A stretch of 64,000 nucleotides of DNA from Pegoplata infirma (GCA_963921195.1 OY992540.1:18979136-19043135); one strand, 5' to 3'. Shown: positions 1 through 10,836, counted from the stretch's first letter. Notes: generated by a model not told the origin, from the sequence alone. Numbers and translations: made by a program.

Positions 1-429
1 AATCCAATAAATTTTTGTGTTTTTGAATATGGTGCTAAAAATTGAAAATCAACTTATTTCTAGAATTTTTTTTTGGTATTTATTCATTCAAAGATAATTT
101 TTTTATTATGGAACCATCAATTTCAGGCATATTCAAATACATTTCTGTTTTTTTTTTTTTGAAAATTATTGTAAAAATATTTTTGGAATTTTTTTTGTAA
201 AATGTTCCAAAATTGGAGTATTTTTAATACTTGATGGAAAATAAAAAAAAATGTTAGAGGTTGTTATTGCTTATACATTTTGATAATAAATCATATAGTA
301 TAAGCTTTAATTTAAAAGAAAAAAAAAACGTCCGCGTTTAATGCCGTTATTTTTTTATTTAAGATTTTATGAAAAAAATATGGTGGCTTCAATAACACTT
401 CATCACAAAAAAACAAAAAAGTTTCTGAC
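1..429. other. AT-rich intron sequence
   Basis: Presumed intron upstream of the first visible exon. It is homopolymer-rich A/T. I see no coding exon, and no repeat boundary I can define. Confidence 0.4.
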
Positions 430-1050
430 CCAGAAACTAGACCCACTTATCCTTATGTATTATGACCTTCTGAAATCGATTCTGCCATCAGAATTGAATT
501 CTATAGTTGGGGTTTCCTGTGATTTACAAGGAAATTCCGCACAGTGAAATTACCTAATTTCCTTGTGAATTTGACAAAGTTACAAAATTTTTTAATTTTA
601 TTTCTGTATTTAAGGTTAAAGCCTGATTTATTACATAGAAAATAAGAATATTTTAAATAAAATCCGCAAAAAAATGCAGAAGTTACATGCATTTCAACAA
701 AAACGCGTTATTTCAGTTTTATACAAAAACAGTTGTATTTATGTTGTGAATTAATGCTTTTTTGTTCAAATGCAAGTAACTTCTGTAATTTTTGATGGAT
801 TTTATGAAAAAACCTCTTATTTTCTTCGTTATGAATCAGACTTGAACATTACATACCGAAATAAAATTTTAAAAAATGTTAACTTATTGTTGGTCAAATT
901 TACAAGGAAATCAGGTCGGTTCACTTTTGCGGACTTTCCTTGTAAATTGCAGTAAAACCCAACGGTAGAATTTAATTCTGATCGCGGAATTGAATTTAGA
1001 AGGTAAAAATATATAAGTATTAGTGGGTCAAGACCTTTTTTGTGGGTCTT
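430..1050. mobile_element. Foldback (long inverted repeat) element, about 0.6 kb
   Basis: The left arm (GACCCACTTATCCTTATG, then CCTTCTGAAAT, ATCAGAATTGAATTCTA, TTACAAGGAAA) reappears reversed and complemented in 880-1045 (TTTCCTTGTAAATT, AGAATTTAATTCTGAT, TAGTGGGTCAAGACC). The arms are roughly 130-200 bp with many substitutions, so the copy is old. The outer ends and any target duplication are not clear. No coding capacity was seen. Confidence 0.55.
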
Positions 1051-1065
1051 TGTAATCTATATATA

Positions 1066-1120
1066 AACAAGTAAGAGTTTAAAATTCGGCTGTGCCAAAT
1101 CTTTTTTACCCTCCAACAAG
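1066..1120 (-). mobile_element. HINE/DINE-1-like fragment (3' terminus only)
   Basis: AACAAGTAAGAGTTT, then the hairpin-like ATTCGGCTGTGCCAAAT and TACCCTCCAAC, matches the inverted 3' end of the HINE-like elements elsewhere in the window. Nothing recognisable of the element body follows, so it is truncated. A G-rich run (1158-1182) lies just downstream. Confidence 0.5.
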
Positions 1121-2019
1121 CAAAAAAATAAAAATTACAGGGACGGTTTTTGTGGGGAGTGGGAAGGGGGGGGGGGGCGGGGTAAGCAGATGTCTCTGGG
1201 TGGTGTAATATAATATCTGACAAAAAACATGCATGATGTTAACTTTATTTATTATGAATAACGCAGCGCAGCCGATATAATTTTTTTTTTCAATTTCCAA
1301 GGCTTAAGTTAAAAAAGGTAAATTTAAACATTCAAGAATTTTTATGAAAAAAATAGGTTTCTTAATAAATTTAGTACTTATATGAGAGCATATAATTTTT
1401 GTTAAACGTTTATAATAGCACTTTACATAAACTTTAATTTGCTATTTGTTTCAAAATATTGTGTTTTTTAATTTTACAGATACAGTAAAAATTGTGAATT
1501 TAGTTTTTTCCCGAAATAAAGCATAACCACGCTCCTAATATGTTAATTTTTTTCAAAAATGGTGGTATTTTACTTATTAATGATTAGACGCCAATAAAAA
1601 AAATTAATAGTTCCAAATTACAACTTTCCTGACTTTTTTATGGAAAATTTAAAAAAATTTAAAATTTGGTGAAACACAAAAATCCGACTTTAAACAAATT
1701 TTATGCAAGTATTAACACATATTTATTTTTTATTGTTTTAAATTTTTATTATCGCATTAAAAATACTTTAATTTGCACCTGTATTCATTAAATTGTCGCT
1801 TTTGGTTTAAAAGTTACAGCTTAAATTGTGAATCAAGTTCAATTTTCAAGAAACACTAAAAAAATTCTGACTGGTTAAAAAAAAATAAAAAACACATGTT
1901 TTCTCTTTAAAAGGGTGCTTTCTAATGTATTATTCATCATTCATCAATCAAAAAATATTATATGTTAAAATTACTGCTTCCCTGAATAAAGCGCCACTTT
2001 GCCTCTCATTCAACCCAAT
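1121..2019. other. AT-rich intron sequence with a G-run
   Basis: A near-pure G tract at about 1165-1178 is the only striking feature. The rest is AT-rich sequence in which I recognise no gene or bounded repeat. Confidence 0.4.
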
Positions 2020-2549
2020 GTGCATTGGACCGGTAGAAGCTGATTAAATAAAACAAATTTACAAAAAATAAAAAAAATTGTATGGGGAACGCCTTAACAA
2101 TTAGAGATAGAGGGTAGGTGTGGTCAGAGAAAATGTTTAAACTAAAAAGATATTGTGGGTCGGTCATACATTTTGTTGCTCTAAGGGCACTATTAGGGCA
2201 GTTAGAGCGGTTGGATCAAATTTTAAAAAATGTCGTTTTGTGTGGGAGCCCCCTTAGAAATTGGAGATAGGGTATTAGTTTGTTCCAAAGAAATGTTAGG
2301 ACTAGTGTTTGGGAATTCCCGGACTTTTCAATTTCCCGGGAAACGGGAAAAAAATAATTTATTTCCCGGGATTCCCGGGAATCCCGGGAAATTCTCATTA
2401 TTAATGTAAATCATAAAAAACATTAAAATTTGATTATCTTTTTATTGAAAACAGTTTTATTAGAGATAAACAATTAATTAAAACATAAAAAATCAAAACA
2501 TAAAAGTTAAAAATCCTGAAATACAATAAAACAAACCAAAAAAAATATT

Positions 2550-2825
2550 GCAACTTTTTCCTTCACAAAAAATCGCAAAAAATAGTTAAAAATCGCAAAA
2601 AAAAATTAAAACTGCGTTATTCGAGAAAAAACTAATATATGTGGCAGCACTTTTTATTCTGGAAATATTAATTCTAGGTTCCAAATTGCAACTTTTTCCT
2701 TCACAAAAAATCGCAAAAAATAGTTAAAAATCGCAAAAAAAAATTAAAACTGCGTTATTCGAGAAAAAACTAATATATGTGGCAGCACTTTTTATTCTGG
2801 AAATATTAATTCTAGGTTCCAAATA
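2550..2825. repeat. 138-bp tandem duplication inside the hAT element
   Basis: GCAACTTTTTCCTTCACAAA starts at 2550 and again at 2688. The copies stay almost identical through GCAGCACTTTTTATTCTGG. This is one duplication, not a longer array. The high identity suggests it is younger than the surrounding element. Confidence 0.85.
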
Positions 2826-3018
2826 TTTTTTTGACAGTCTTAGCAAAATTATAATTAACCGACGTATATTTTTTGACTTTTTAAGTTTTTTCATGATATT
2901 AACATACTTTTTACACTTGGTCAGTTTTCCTATGAATATATATTTGCACTGTCCAAATAGAAAAAATACAAAAACTATCAATTTAATTATACCTGTATGT
3001 AAAAAAAAATGGTAAAAA

Positions 3019-3415
3019 CCAAGGTAGATTTATACAAGGTAAGGTCCAATAACCTCACTTTTCCTCCATAGTAAGTTTTTTGACAAATTTAAAAACAATA
3101 ATATTTACGAATTTTCAAAACGAAATAAAAATAGTTTGTTCGGCATAAATGACTTGAGTTTACACTACACTTTTTATACTTCAAAATATTTGAATTTTTT
3201 TTAATTTTTGTCAAGGAAAATAAAAAAAATTCGTTTGAATTTCAATATTTTTTTATAATTTAGTTGTTTTCTAAAATTTTAAAGTCTTAAAAAGCGTTTA
3301 AATTGGTTTATGTGTGCACTGAACATTTAAGTCGTTTTTGCCGACTTAAATAATTTTGAAAGAAAATTGTTTTCATTTACGTCACTAAAATATTACCTTT
3401 TATAAATCTACCTTG
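3019..3415. mobile_element. Small MITE-like inverted repeat nested in the hAT element
   Basis: CCAAGGTAGATTTATA near 3019 is mirrored by TATAAATCTACCTTGG ending near 3415. TAAAAA flanks both sides. About 0.4 kb, no coding capacity. The superfamily is not assigned. Confidence 0.55.
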
Positions 3416-3790
3416 GTAAAAACTAAAGTAAAAAAAACGTTTTTATGTAAAAAGGTTTATTTTACAAAATTCCCGGATTTCCCGGGAAAAATTAAAAAAA
3501 TTCCCGGGAATTCCCGTCAGTGTTTTCCCGGGAATTCCCGGGAAATCCGACCCGGGAATTCCCGGACCCCAAACACTAGTTAGGACGTAAAAATTAATGG
3601 TGGTCGGTTTTATAAAGGACACCTCTATGAAGCACCATTGGAGCAGTAATAATGATTTTAAGATTGGAAAATTACAATATTTTTTTTTTTTTTCAAAAAA
3701 ATTTAAAAAAATAGTAATAATCGTTATCCCTCGATCCTTCTGGGCATAAAAGTTGTAGAATCGATAGAAATTTTACACAAAAAAAATTTA

Positions 3791-4654
3791 AACAAGTAAG
3801 AAAGTTATAGTCGGTCAAGACCGATCATATGATACCCTACACCAGTGTTTTCCGGAAAATGGGTCCCAAGTCCAAACATGGACCGATTGTATCTGTCTTT
3901 TGTTAGATCTTTATTTAGTGTAGAAAACACACACAGATAAATTTTAAGTGGAATTGGTTATTTTTTTTTGTCAATAGAACAATTTAACTGAATATCGGTC
4001 GAAATTTTTATATGGGGGACTAAGTCCCAAAATGGCCCAATTATATTCCGATTTGATAAGGTTGCTAAAGTACACGTTTAGCACCTAAAAATAAATTTTT
4101 ATCAAATATTTCCATTTTTATGAATTTTGAGGGAATTATGTGAATATCGGGAAGGTGGTTTGTATGGGGACTACCAGAAGGACTGACCCGATTCCTTTGA
4201 AATTTGGAATGGTGATTTGTGCATACAAAATTTGATTACTTGCTGAATTTCAAAGCGATATCTATTATAATACGGTTATTAGAGTCATTGAAGCCGAATC
4301 CAAAGGGGGCGTTTGTATGGGGGCTAGGTCTTAACATGGACCGATTTTCTCCAATTTCAATAGGCTTCGTCCTTGGGCCAAAAGATGCTTAAGTTTCAAA
4401 TTTCAGGTCAATTGATTGAAAATTGCGACCTGTATCGTGCTTAAACCGATAGATGGACAGACGGACGGACGGACGGACGGACGGACGGACGGACAGACGG
4501 ACGGACGGACGGACATCGCTAAATCGACTCAAAAAGTTATTCTGAGTCGATCGGTATACTTGAAGGTAGGTCTAGGACCAATATTTCGGGTAGTTACAAA
4601 CATCAGCACAAACTCAATATACCCTGTACCACAGAGTGGTGTAGGGTATAAAAA
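3791..4654 (-). mobile_element. HINE/DINE-1-like element, type A
   Basis: On the minus strand it begins TATACCCTACACCACTCTGTGG and ends with the inverted TGGTGTAGGGTAT, a hairpin and CTTACTTGTT. The hairpin on the plus strand is GTCGGTCAAGACCGA. The internal microsatellite is (GGAC)n at 4451-4514, i.e. (GTCC)n on the element strand. Sub-terminal inverted repeats, a 3' hairpin and an internal (GTCY)n tract are the features described for DINE-1/mini-me and related non-autonomous Helentrons. No ORF of note. Confidence 0.8.
4451..4514. repeat. (GGAC)n microsatellite
   Basis: About 15 GGAC units with a few GACA variants, inside the HINE 3791-4654. Confidence 0.95.
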
Positions 4655-4819
4655 TCGAAGAGTACAAACATTTTCAAAAATGAGATTTAAATTTTAAAAC
4701 TTAAGAATCGTATATACTATTTTAAGAATTTTTTTTGGATTTTGTTTTAAAAAGTACTTAAAAAAACAAAAAATTTAAAAAAAAAAAGATTTGAAATTTG
4801 GACCATTAATAATAATAAT

Positions 4820-4864
4820 AATAGTTTTGATCACATGATCAATTATTTTTATTTATTCTTTTCT
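4820..4864. repeat. 45-bp perfect direct repeat, left copy
   Basis: AATAGTTTTGATCACATGAT and the following 25 bases are repeated identically at 6072-6116. The pair flanks the SINE-like element 4865-5029 and the HINE 5030-6062. Confidence 0.9.
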
Positions 4865-5029
4865 GTTTATTTACAACTCATTTTTAATAAATTCAACCTA
4901 ACCGAGAACTGATAACAATGACCGTCGTCTCGTTGTAGCGAAAAAAAACCAAGGGTTCTGGTGAGAATCGAACCCACGACCCCCACGTTGAAAGGCTAGC
5001 ACACTACCAACTAGCCTACGGGGACCCCC
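4865..5029 (-). mobile_element. tRNA-derived SINE-like element
   Basis: On the minus strand, 5029-4953 resembles a tRNA. It has an A box TAGGCTAGTTGG, a seven-base loop CTTTCAA that would carry anticodon TTC, and a T arm GTGGG-TTCGATT-CTCAC with B box GGGTTCGATTC. A run of eight T follows at once (plus-strand A run 4941-4948), a Pol III-type terminator. The acceptor and anticodon stems do not pair properly, so a working tRNA is unlikely. An 85-bp tail follows, and 45-bp direct repeats flank the block. A tRNA-derived SINE or a tRNA pseudogene are the options. Confidence 0.5.
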
Positions 5030-6062
5030 TTTTTATACCCTCCACTCTAGTGATAGAGGGTATATATAAGTTTGTCATTCCGTTTGTAACACATCGAAAT
5101 ATTGGTCTAGGACCCCATAAAGTATATATATTTATGATCTTCGATCGATTTTAAGTCGATCTAGCGATGTCCGTCCGTCCGTCCGTCCGTCCGTCTGTCC
5201 GTCCGTAGAAAACACGCTAACTTTTGAAAGACTTTACAGAGGCTACTGCAGTTTGGCATATATATTTGTCATTTACCTGGTCAGGTTGGTATTGCAATCC
5301 AGTCAAATCGGTCCAGTGGTTCAAAAGTTATGAGCAAAAGAGAAAATTTCGGCAAGGGTGCTTCTCGAATTTACGAGATAAAAAACACGATATCTTTCGA
5401 AAGACAATAATGAGACTACTAAAGCTTGGCATGTATCTCGTTCCCCGGGTCTGTTTGGTATTAAATTTCAGCTCAATCGGTCCAGTGGTTCAAAAGTTAT
5501 AAGCAAAACCCTGAATTTCAGATTAGTTTCATCTAAAATGCCACGTGTTTTAACAAGTTTGAAAAGCATTGGTGGTAATTAAACAATGCGTTTCAAACTT
5601 GTTTAATTTTAAAGCAATGCTTTTTAAGCTTGTTTAGTTTTAAAAGCATTGGTAACTTAAAAATTACACTCGAAAAAAATTTTACACTCAAAAAAAATTT
5701 TACACTCAAAAAAAATTTTACACTCAAAAAAAAATTTACACAAAAAAAAAAATTAGTTTCTTTTTTTTACAAAATTGACAATATTTTGTGTACATACGTA
5801 CGTGCATTCACTCAGAAATATTTTTAAAGTAAAAAAAAATTACACTCGAAAAAAATTTTACACTCGAAAAAAAAAATTAGTAATTTTTCTTTAAAAAAAA
5901 AAAAAAAAATGACAAAAAAAGAGTTTTTTACTCAAAATAAAATATTTCTAATCAAAATTGTTAATTTTTTCACGTTAAAAAATGTACTACCCTTTAAAAA
6001 AAAATGCATTGTGGAGGGTATTCATAGATTCGGCAAAATCGAATTTAACTTTTCTACTTGTT
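5030..6062 (+). mobile_element. HINE/DINE-1-like element, type B, near full length
   Basis: Starts TTTTTATACCCTCCACTCTAG. A (TA)n stretch lies near 5123, and (GTCC)n at 5168-5206. It ends with inverted TGTGGAGGGTAT, a hairpin (ATTCGGCAAAATCGAAT) and CTACTTGTTTTT. Repeated AAATTTTACACTC units lie at 5660-5760 and 5838-5870. The boundaries match the type B copies near 41.5, 51.0 and 58.2 kb. Confidence 0.8.
5168..5206. repeat. (GTCC)n microsatellite
   Basis: About ten units within the type B HINE. Confidence 0.95.
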
Positions 6063-6071
6063 TTTATTAAA

Positions 6072-6116
6072 AATAGTTTTGATCACATGATCAATTATTT
6101 TTATTTATTCTTTTCT
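6072..6116. repeat. 45-bp perfect direct repeat, right copy
   Basis: Identical to 4820-4864. The family I foldback arm resumes directly after it (GGACCATTATTGAA). Confidence 0.9.
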
Positions 6117-6295
6117 TTTGGACCATTATTGAAAAAGTTTTTAGTAAAAGAAGTTTGAGTAAAGGAACAAACAACCAATTTTTAAAAGTTCGATATCTTT
6201 CGAACGGGTCATAAAAAAAAATCTGAAAATTTACCACGAAGGAGTTTTCGAAGGGTACTAAAAACTATTAACAAATTGGGAAAATCTAAAAAAAT

Positions 6296-6917
6296 TGTTG
6301 TGAGTTGTAAATGAACTTACCTTTTTGGGCGGTGAATAAATCGTATAGTCGTCAGGTGGTTATGTTTGTAAATAGGCATAATCGGGCATTATTCTAAGGT
6401 AATCACAACAAACACGGTTTTTGAAAACGAAAAAATTCATGATGGGTATTACAAGACTGTACCACAAGAATGTATATTTTCAATGACTTTTATAAACTTG
6501 ATTTAAAAAAAGCTAATATTTAATATTACACCTGACAAAATTTCATTTCAAAAGAATTTTAAGACAATTTAAAAAATTTCCATAGAAATTTCTAAAATAT
6601 AGTATATGTACGCCAAAAATACATTCATGTAAAAATAAAAACAAAAATTCAAAGTTATCACGGACATTTTGTATTATGGCAGTTTGCTGGCAACATGATT
6701 GCATTTGTTTCTCTTTGATTTAAACTAAACAACTTTTAAGTCTAAAAAAGCCAATTAAAATTGTCTCTTGTAGTATTCAAATGAATTTATTTTTATTTTT
6801 TTTTTTTTTGTGTACAAATGAATTCCCAGGTGTATTACACAATGAAATTATAAAACAGTTGCCTGTTGTTTAGTGTACAACAAACTTGTAATAAAAATAA
6901 ATACAACGTTCGTTATT

Positions 6918-6962
<45 letters not shown>

Positions 6963-7244
6963 ATTGTATAATGTAAACAGTTGAGTAGAGTACTTTAGGA
7001 AATAGTTTATTAAACTAATTTCCTTGAATGCTTTCCAGTTACAATATCCGTTTGTTAAAATATATCATCCTCATCAGCAATAAGTAGCATCATCATCATC
7101 GTTGTTGTCGTCGTCGCCATCGTCATCACATCATATTTAATGTTTAGTTTGAAATTCAAACTTTGAATGTCATTTCCATCTTTAATATGGGAGATGATGA
7201 TGCATAGTTTTGAAAATATCTAATAAAAATAACAATTTAAAAAT
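6296..7244. other. Intron sequence with trinucleotide microsatellites
   Basis: Mostly unique AT-rich sequence. Microsatellites are (TAG)n at 6918-6960 and an interrupted (CAT)n/(GTC)n run at 7087-7130. No exon was recognised. Confidence 0.6.
6918..6960. repeat. (TAG)n microsatellite
   Basis: About 14 perfect TAG units. Confidence 0.95.
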
Positions 7245-7305
7245 ATTAAAGTCGATCAAGACCGACTATAAAATACCCTACACTAGTAACTACCTGAAGG
7301 TTCAA
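7245..7305 (-). mobile_element. HINE type A fragment (3' terminus)
   Basis: The hairpin GTCGATCAAGACCGAC and AATACCCTACACTAG match the inverted 3' end of type A copies. The body is missing. Confidence 0.55.
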
Positions 7306-7683
7306 CTCAAAAAATGGACGGATTTAATCAATTTTTCTTACACTCAAAAAAAACTTAACTTAAACTTTGAAAAAATTTTCTTCAAAACAGTTTATAAATT
7401 TAGTTAAATTTAACTAAAATTTGGGAAATTTGTTTAACTGCTAGGAAAAAATTTTAGTTCATTTACTGGTAAATAGTCCATTATTTTCCTTAAATGAAAT
7501 TCCCTAATACATGGAAGAAATTCTTACTGCCAAAGATAATTTCCTTAAATATATGAAAAAAATTGTATTTTTAAGACATATTTCTTAAAATAGAATTTAG
7601 TTTAAAAAATTCAGTTTTAGAATGTAACTTACTACCAATAAGTTCATCATATTTATCTTTTTTTAATTTGAGGAAGTTTTTTC

Positions 7684-7737
7684 CACTATTTTAGTAAATT
7701 TTTCATAACTTGGGAAAAATATTGATTTACTTTTTTT
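7684..7737. repeat. 54-bp perfect direct repeat, left copy
   Basis: CACTATTTTAGTAAATTTTT and the next 34 bases recur identically at 10665-10718. The two copies flank the block 7738-10664. Confidence 0.9.
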
Positions 7738-7812
7738 AACATGATAATGTTTTTAGGCTGGTGTGTAATTTTAAAAAAGTTGCAGGACGCCACCTCAGTT
7801 TGACTATATAAG

Positions 7813-8852
7813 TAGGCTGACCATTCGTACTAATTTGATCAGTACATGTACTGATTTTTGGTCACGTGTACTGATCAAAAGTCGGTGTACTGATTTGTAC
7901 TGATTTTTTGAAATATGTACTGATTGTACTGATTTTTGAACATTTTAAAATAAAATATAATTTTATTTTGAAATTCTATATAAAGTTTGAAATTCCGTAA
8001 AATAAGTCATCGCAGTGGGTTTTTATAACTTGAACATGATAATCAGATAATATATATTGAATTAATTCTAAGGACTTAGTGTTCGCGAATCAAGGGGTTC
8101 CTTAACCCAAAATGTATTTGAGGTTGGTTTAATATTTTCAAATTTCTATGAAAAAGCGCACTGAATCTTCAATAACAAGTTCACAGGACGATGGATTTTC
8201 TGAATTTTTAGAAAGATAATGTGCTCTACTCGGGACTTCCGAGTCGGGAGTTAAGTTTCACCATTTACCTAATTTTTTAAAATTTGATTTTCTTTCGAAT
8301 TTTAAGATTTTAAAATTTTGTTCTTGTAAATTACATTTTCTTTAATAATTGCAAGAAAAAAAATTTTAAAATCTTAAAATTCGAAAGAATATTAAATATT
8401 TAAAAATTAGGTGAATGGCGAAAGTTAACTCCCGAATAAAGCACAATGTAATTGTATAATTCTAATTAGAAATTAGAAAGTGCGCTCATAACATCAGGGC
8501 TATAAAAAAAAAATGTGTTAATCATCTGGGAAGATTTCTAAAAGGAAGAGTTATCAAAACTTAACTAAAAATGTCTTCAAAATCTGAGGGATTTTCTTAT
8601 TCTGAAAACGGGGTTTTGTTATTTTTGCTCAACTGAAACGATTTTGTAGGTAAAACATTGAAATGAAGGTGTTTGAAGACAGCTTTATTTCCTACACTAT
8701 AACGACAACAGTTTAAGGTAGTTGTTTTTAACAGTTGTTTTACTGAAATACCAATTGACCCCAAGATTTCCGATAGAAAAGAGATTTTTTGGGGGAAAAA
8801 ACAAAAAAACTTTGGCGTACTGATTTGAGTTCAGAAAAAAATGGTCACCCTA
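7813..8852. mobile_element. hAT MITE with TGTACTGATT sub-terminal repeats, 8-bp TSD
   Basis: Termini TAGGCTGACCATT and the inverse AATGGTCACCCTA. The 8-bp TSD TATATAAG is perfect (7805-7812 and 8853-8860). The other copy of the host block (near 20800) lacks the insertion, giving an empty-site comparison. Clusters of GTACTGATTTTT near the left end look like hAT sub-terminal binding repeats. Nested inside at about 8222-8440 is a second inverted repeat (TTCGAATTTTAAGATTTTAA and its complement). Confidence 0.92.
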
Positions 8853-9009
8853 TATATAAGCTAACAATTAACGAAAAAGAAAACAAGAATTACTGTTTTC
8901 ATTTTCTTAAAACCAAAAATTTTAATAACTTGGGTTTGTAACTCTGATAATAATTCACCTCGTGGTGTATAAAACCATTTTTCACCAGCTGGTGAATAAA
9001 AAGTAACAC

Positions 9010-9290
9010 AATTATTTTTCAACAAAAAAAATTTTTTTCATTAATCTTTTTTTTTCATCAATTTTTTTTTTTTATAAATTTTTTTTTTTTCATCAAACTT
9101 TTTTTTTTCATCAATACATTTTTTAGTTTTCATCAATTTTTTTTATAATTTTTTTTTTATAAATTTTTTTTTGATAAATTTTTTTTTTCATCATATTTTT
9201 TTTCATCAAATTTTTTTTTCATAAATTTTTTTTTCATTAATTTTTTTTTTCATCAATTTTTCTTTTTTTATCAAAATTTTTTTTCATCAA
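9010..9290. repeat. T-run/CATCAA low-complexity array
   Basis: Repeated units of 8-12 T followed by CATCAA, CATAAA or ATAAA. The array continues at 10073-10230 after the HINE insertion. A related array lies at 20970-21460. Confidence 0.85.
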
Positions 9291-10072
9291 TTTTTATTAT
9301 ACCCTACACCACACTGTGGTACAGGGTATAATGAGTTTGTACTGATGTTTGTAACTACCCGAAATATTGGTCCTAGACCCACATTCAAGTATACCGATCG
9401 ACTCAGAATCACTTTTTGAGTGGATTTAGCGATGTTCGTCCGTTCGCCTGTCTATCTGTCCATGTAAACGGTGTAAACACGATACAGGTCGTAATTTGTA
9501 ACCAATTGACTTGAAATTTGAAATTTAATCCTCTTTTGTACCAAGGAAGAAGCCTATTGAAATTGGAAAGAATCGGTCCATATTTAGACCTTGCCCCCAT
9601 ACATAGGTCCTCTTTAGTTTTGGATCAAATGACTCTAATAACCGTACTATAATAGGTTTCGTTTCGAAATTTGGCACGTAAACGTGTTTTGTCCTCACAA
9701 TCCGAATTTTGAAGGAATCGGATCAGTTCTTCTTGTAGCCCCCAAACAAACCACATTCCCAATTTTCACATAATCTCATAATAATTTCTCAAATTACATG
9801 AAAATAGAAAATATTTTATTAAAATTTTGTTTGTGTATGTTAAATGAGTACTTTAACAACCTTATCAAATCTGATTACCATCAGACCATTTTTGGGCTTA
9901 GGCCCCCTATTTCACTCAAATTTGATTAGTGAGTGTTTTTTACACCTATTAAATATTTGACAAAATATAGATTTAATCGGCCCATTTTTGAAGTAGGGAC
10001 CCATTTTTCGGGAAACTCTGGTGTAGGGTATTATATGGTCGGTTTTGACCGACTATAATTTTCTTACTTGTT
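9291..10072 (+). mobile_element. HINE/DINE-1-like element, type A
   Basis: Starts TTATACCCTACACCACACTG. It ends with GGTGTAGGGTATTATATGG, the hairpin GTCGGTTTTGACCGAC and CTTACTTGTTTT. The central GTYC tract has decayed (GTCCGTTCGCCTGTC, 9437-9460). Closely related to 31390-32252. Confidence 0.82.
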
Positions 10073-10664
10073 TTATCATATTTTTTTTTCATCAAATTTT
10101 TTTATCAAATTTTTTATTATCAATTTTTTTCTCATCAAAAAAAAATTGTTTCGTCAATTTTTTTTGTACATCAAAAAATTTTTCTTTTCATCAAAAAAAT
10201 TCATCAAAAACTTTTTTTCTTTAAAAATTTTTTTTCACAAAAAACTTTGGGTTCATAAAATTTTTTTTAACATAATTTTGTTTTTCATGAAAAAAAAAAA
10301 TATTTTTTTTACCAAAACTACTTTTTCACCAAGTCTAAGCTTTTCGCATAAAAATTTTCCATTTGTTTATCAAATGTACATAAAAAAAGTGAGAGTGTTA
10401 TATTCTTTGGTGCCGAATCTTTTATACTCTCCAAAATGTCAAAACACTTTTTTGCACTTATTTTTGCACTCAGCACAGCTCTTTTGGTTTTTTAATTTGG
10501 GTCCCTGACTGATATTTCAATTCGTTTTGCATGGAATAGCAAAGTAATATCACATTATTTTTTCTAAAAAAACTTTGCTTTGGCAAGTACACCCAAATCT
10601 TCTGCAAAACATTATCATGATTTAATGTTTTGGGCAAGAGTACAAAATTTGCAGGCTTTTTTTT

Positions 10665-10718
10665 CACTATTTTAGTAAATTTTTCATAACTTGGGAAAAA
10701 TATTGATTTACTTTTTTT
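10665..10718. repeat. 54-bp perfect direct repeat, right copy
   Basis: Identical to 7684-7737. Confidence 0.9.
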
Positions 10719-10836
10719 CATGCTTGCTTGTGCAGTTCACATTTGGTTTATTATTTGAAGTATTTGAATAAAAAAGTGTGATCTTGTATAACAAGTAATA
10801 AATATAATGTTTACATCTTTTTCTATACATGTAGGT

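Larger units (their letters stand above)
2303..3578. mobile_element. hAT-type element with GGGAATTCCCGG termini, 8-bp TSD
   Basis: Termini TAGTGTTTGGGAATTCCCGG and the inverse CCGGACCCCAAACACTA. The 8-bp target duplication GTTAGGAC is perfect (2295-2302 and 3579-3586). Sub-terminal regions carry many TTCCCGGGAATTCCCGG palindromes, which resemble the clustered sub-terminal motifs hAT transposases bind. There is no transposase reading frame, so it is a non-autonomous derivative (1276 bp). It contains a 138-bp tandem duplication (2550-2687/2688-2825) and a nested inverted repeat (3019-3415). An 8-bp TSD plus TAGTG ends supports hAT. Confidence 0.9.
2020..6295. mobile_element. Family I foldback arm, split by three nested insertions
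   Basis: Pieces at about 2020-2302, 3579-3790, 4655-4819 and 6117-6295 are collinear with one arm and the centre of the complete family I foldback at 17804-19072. Landmarks are GGACCGGTAGAAGCTG, GTTGCTCTAAGGGCACTATTA, AATTAATGGTGGTCGG, AATCGAAGAGTACAAACAT and TTTGAGTAAAGGAACAAAC. The terminal TGGGGCATTCC is absent here, so the arm is truncated at both sides. Insertions into it are the hAT element 2303-3578, the HINE 3791-4654, and the SINE-like/HINE block 4820-6116. Confidence 0.7.
7738..10664. mobile_element. Dispersed repeat block (shared with 20700-21890), carrying two insertions
   Basis: Shares its order and much of its sequence with 20700-21890: AGGCTGGTGT, GCAGGACGCCACCTCAGTTTG, TTCACCAGCTGGTGAATAAA, a T-run/CATCAA array, GTCTAAGCTTTTCGCATAAA, ATGTTTTGGGCAAGAGTA. 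Here the block is interrupted by a hAT element (7813-8852) and a HINE (9291-10072). Without them it is about 1.1 kb, like the other copy. The 54-bp direct repeats at its edges look like a very long target duplication. The class is unknown and no ORF was recognised. Confidence 0.7.

Noticed and set aside
4953..5027. Functional tRNA-Glu(TTC) gene
   Set aside because: The loop reads CTTTCAA and A/B boxes are good, but acceptor, D and anticodon stems do not pair. Reported instead as a tRNA-derived SINE-like element.
9291..10072. LTR retrotransposon made of the paired type A elements
   Set aside because: The type A copies share ends with hairpin and CTTACTTGTT rather than TG...CA, and no gag/pol lies between any pair. 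They are separate HINE-like insertions.
10068..10508. 146-codon open frame rich in Phe and Lys
   Set aside because: It is a translation of T-run/CATCAA low-complexity DNA at the edge of a HINE. Not a gene.
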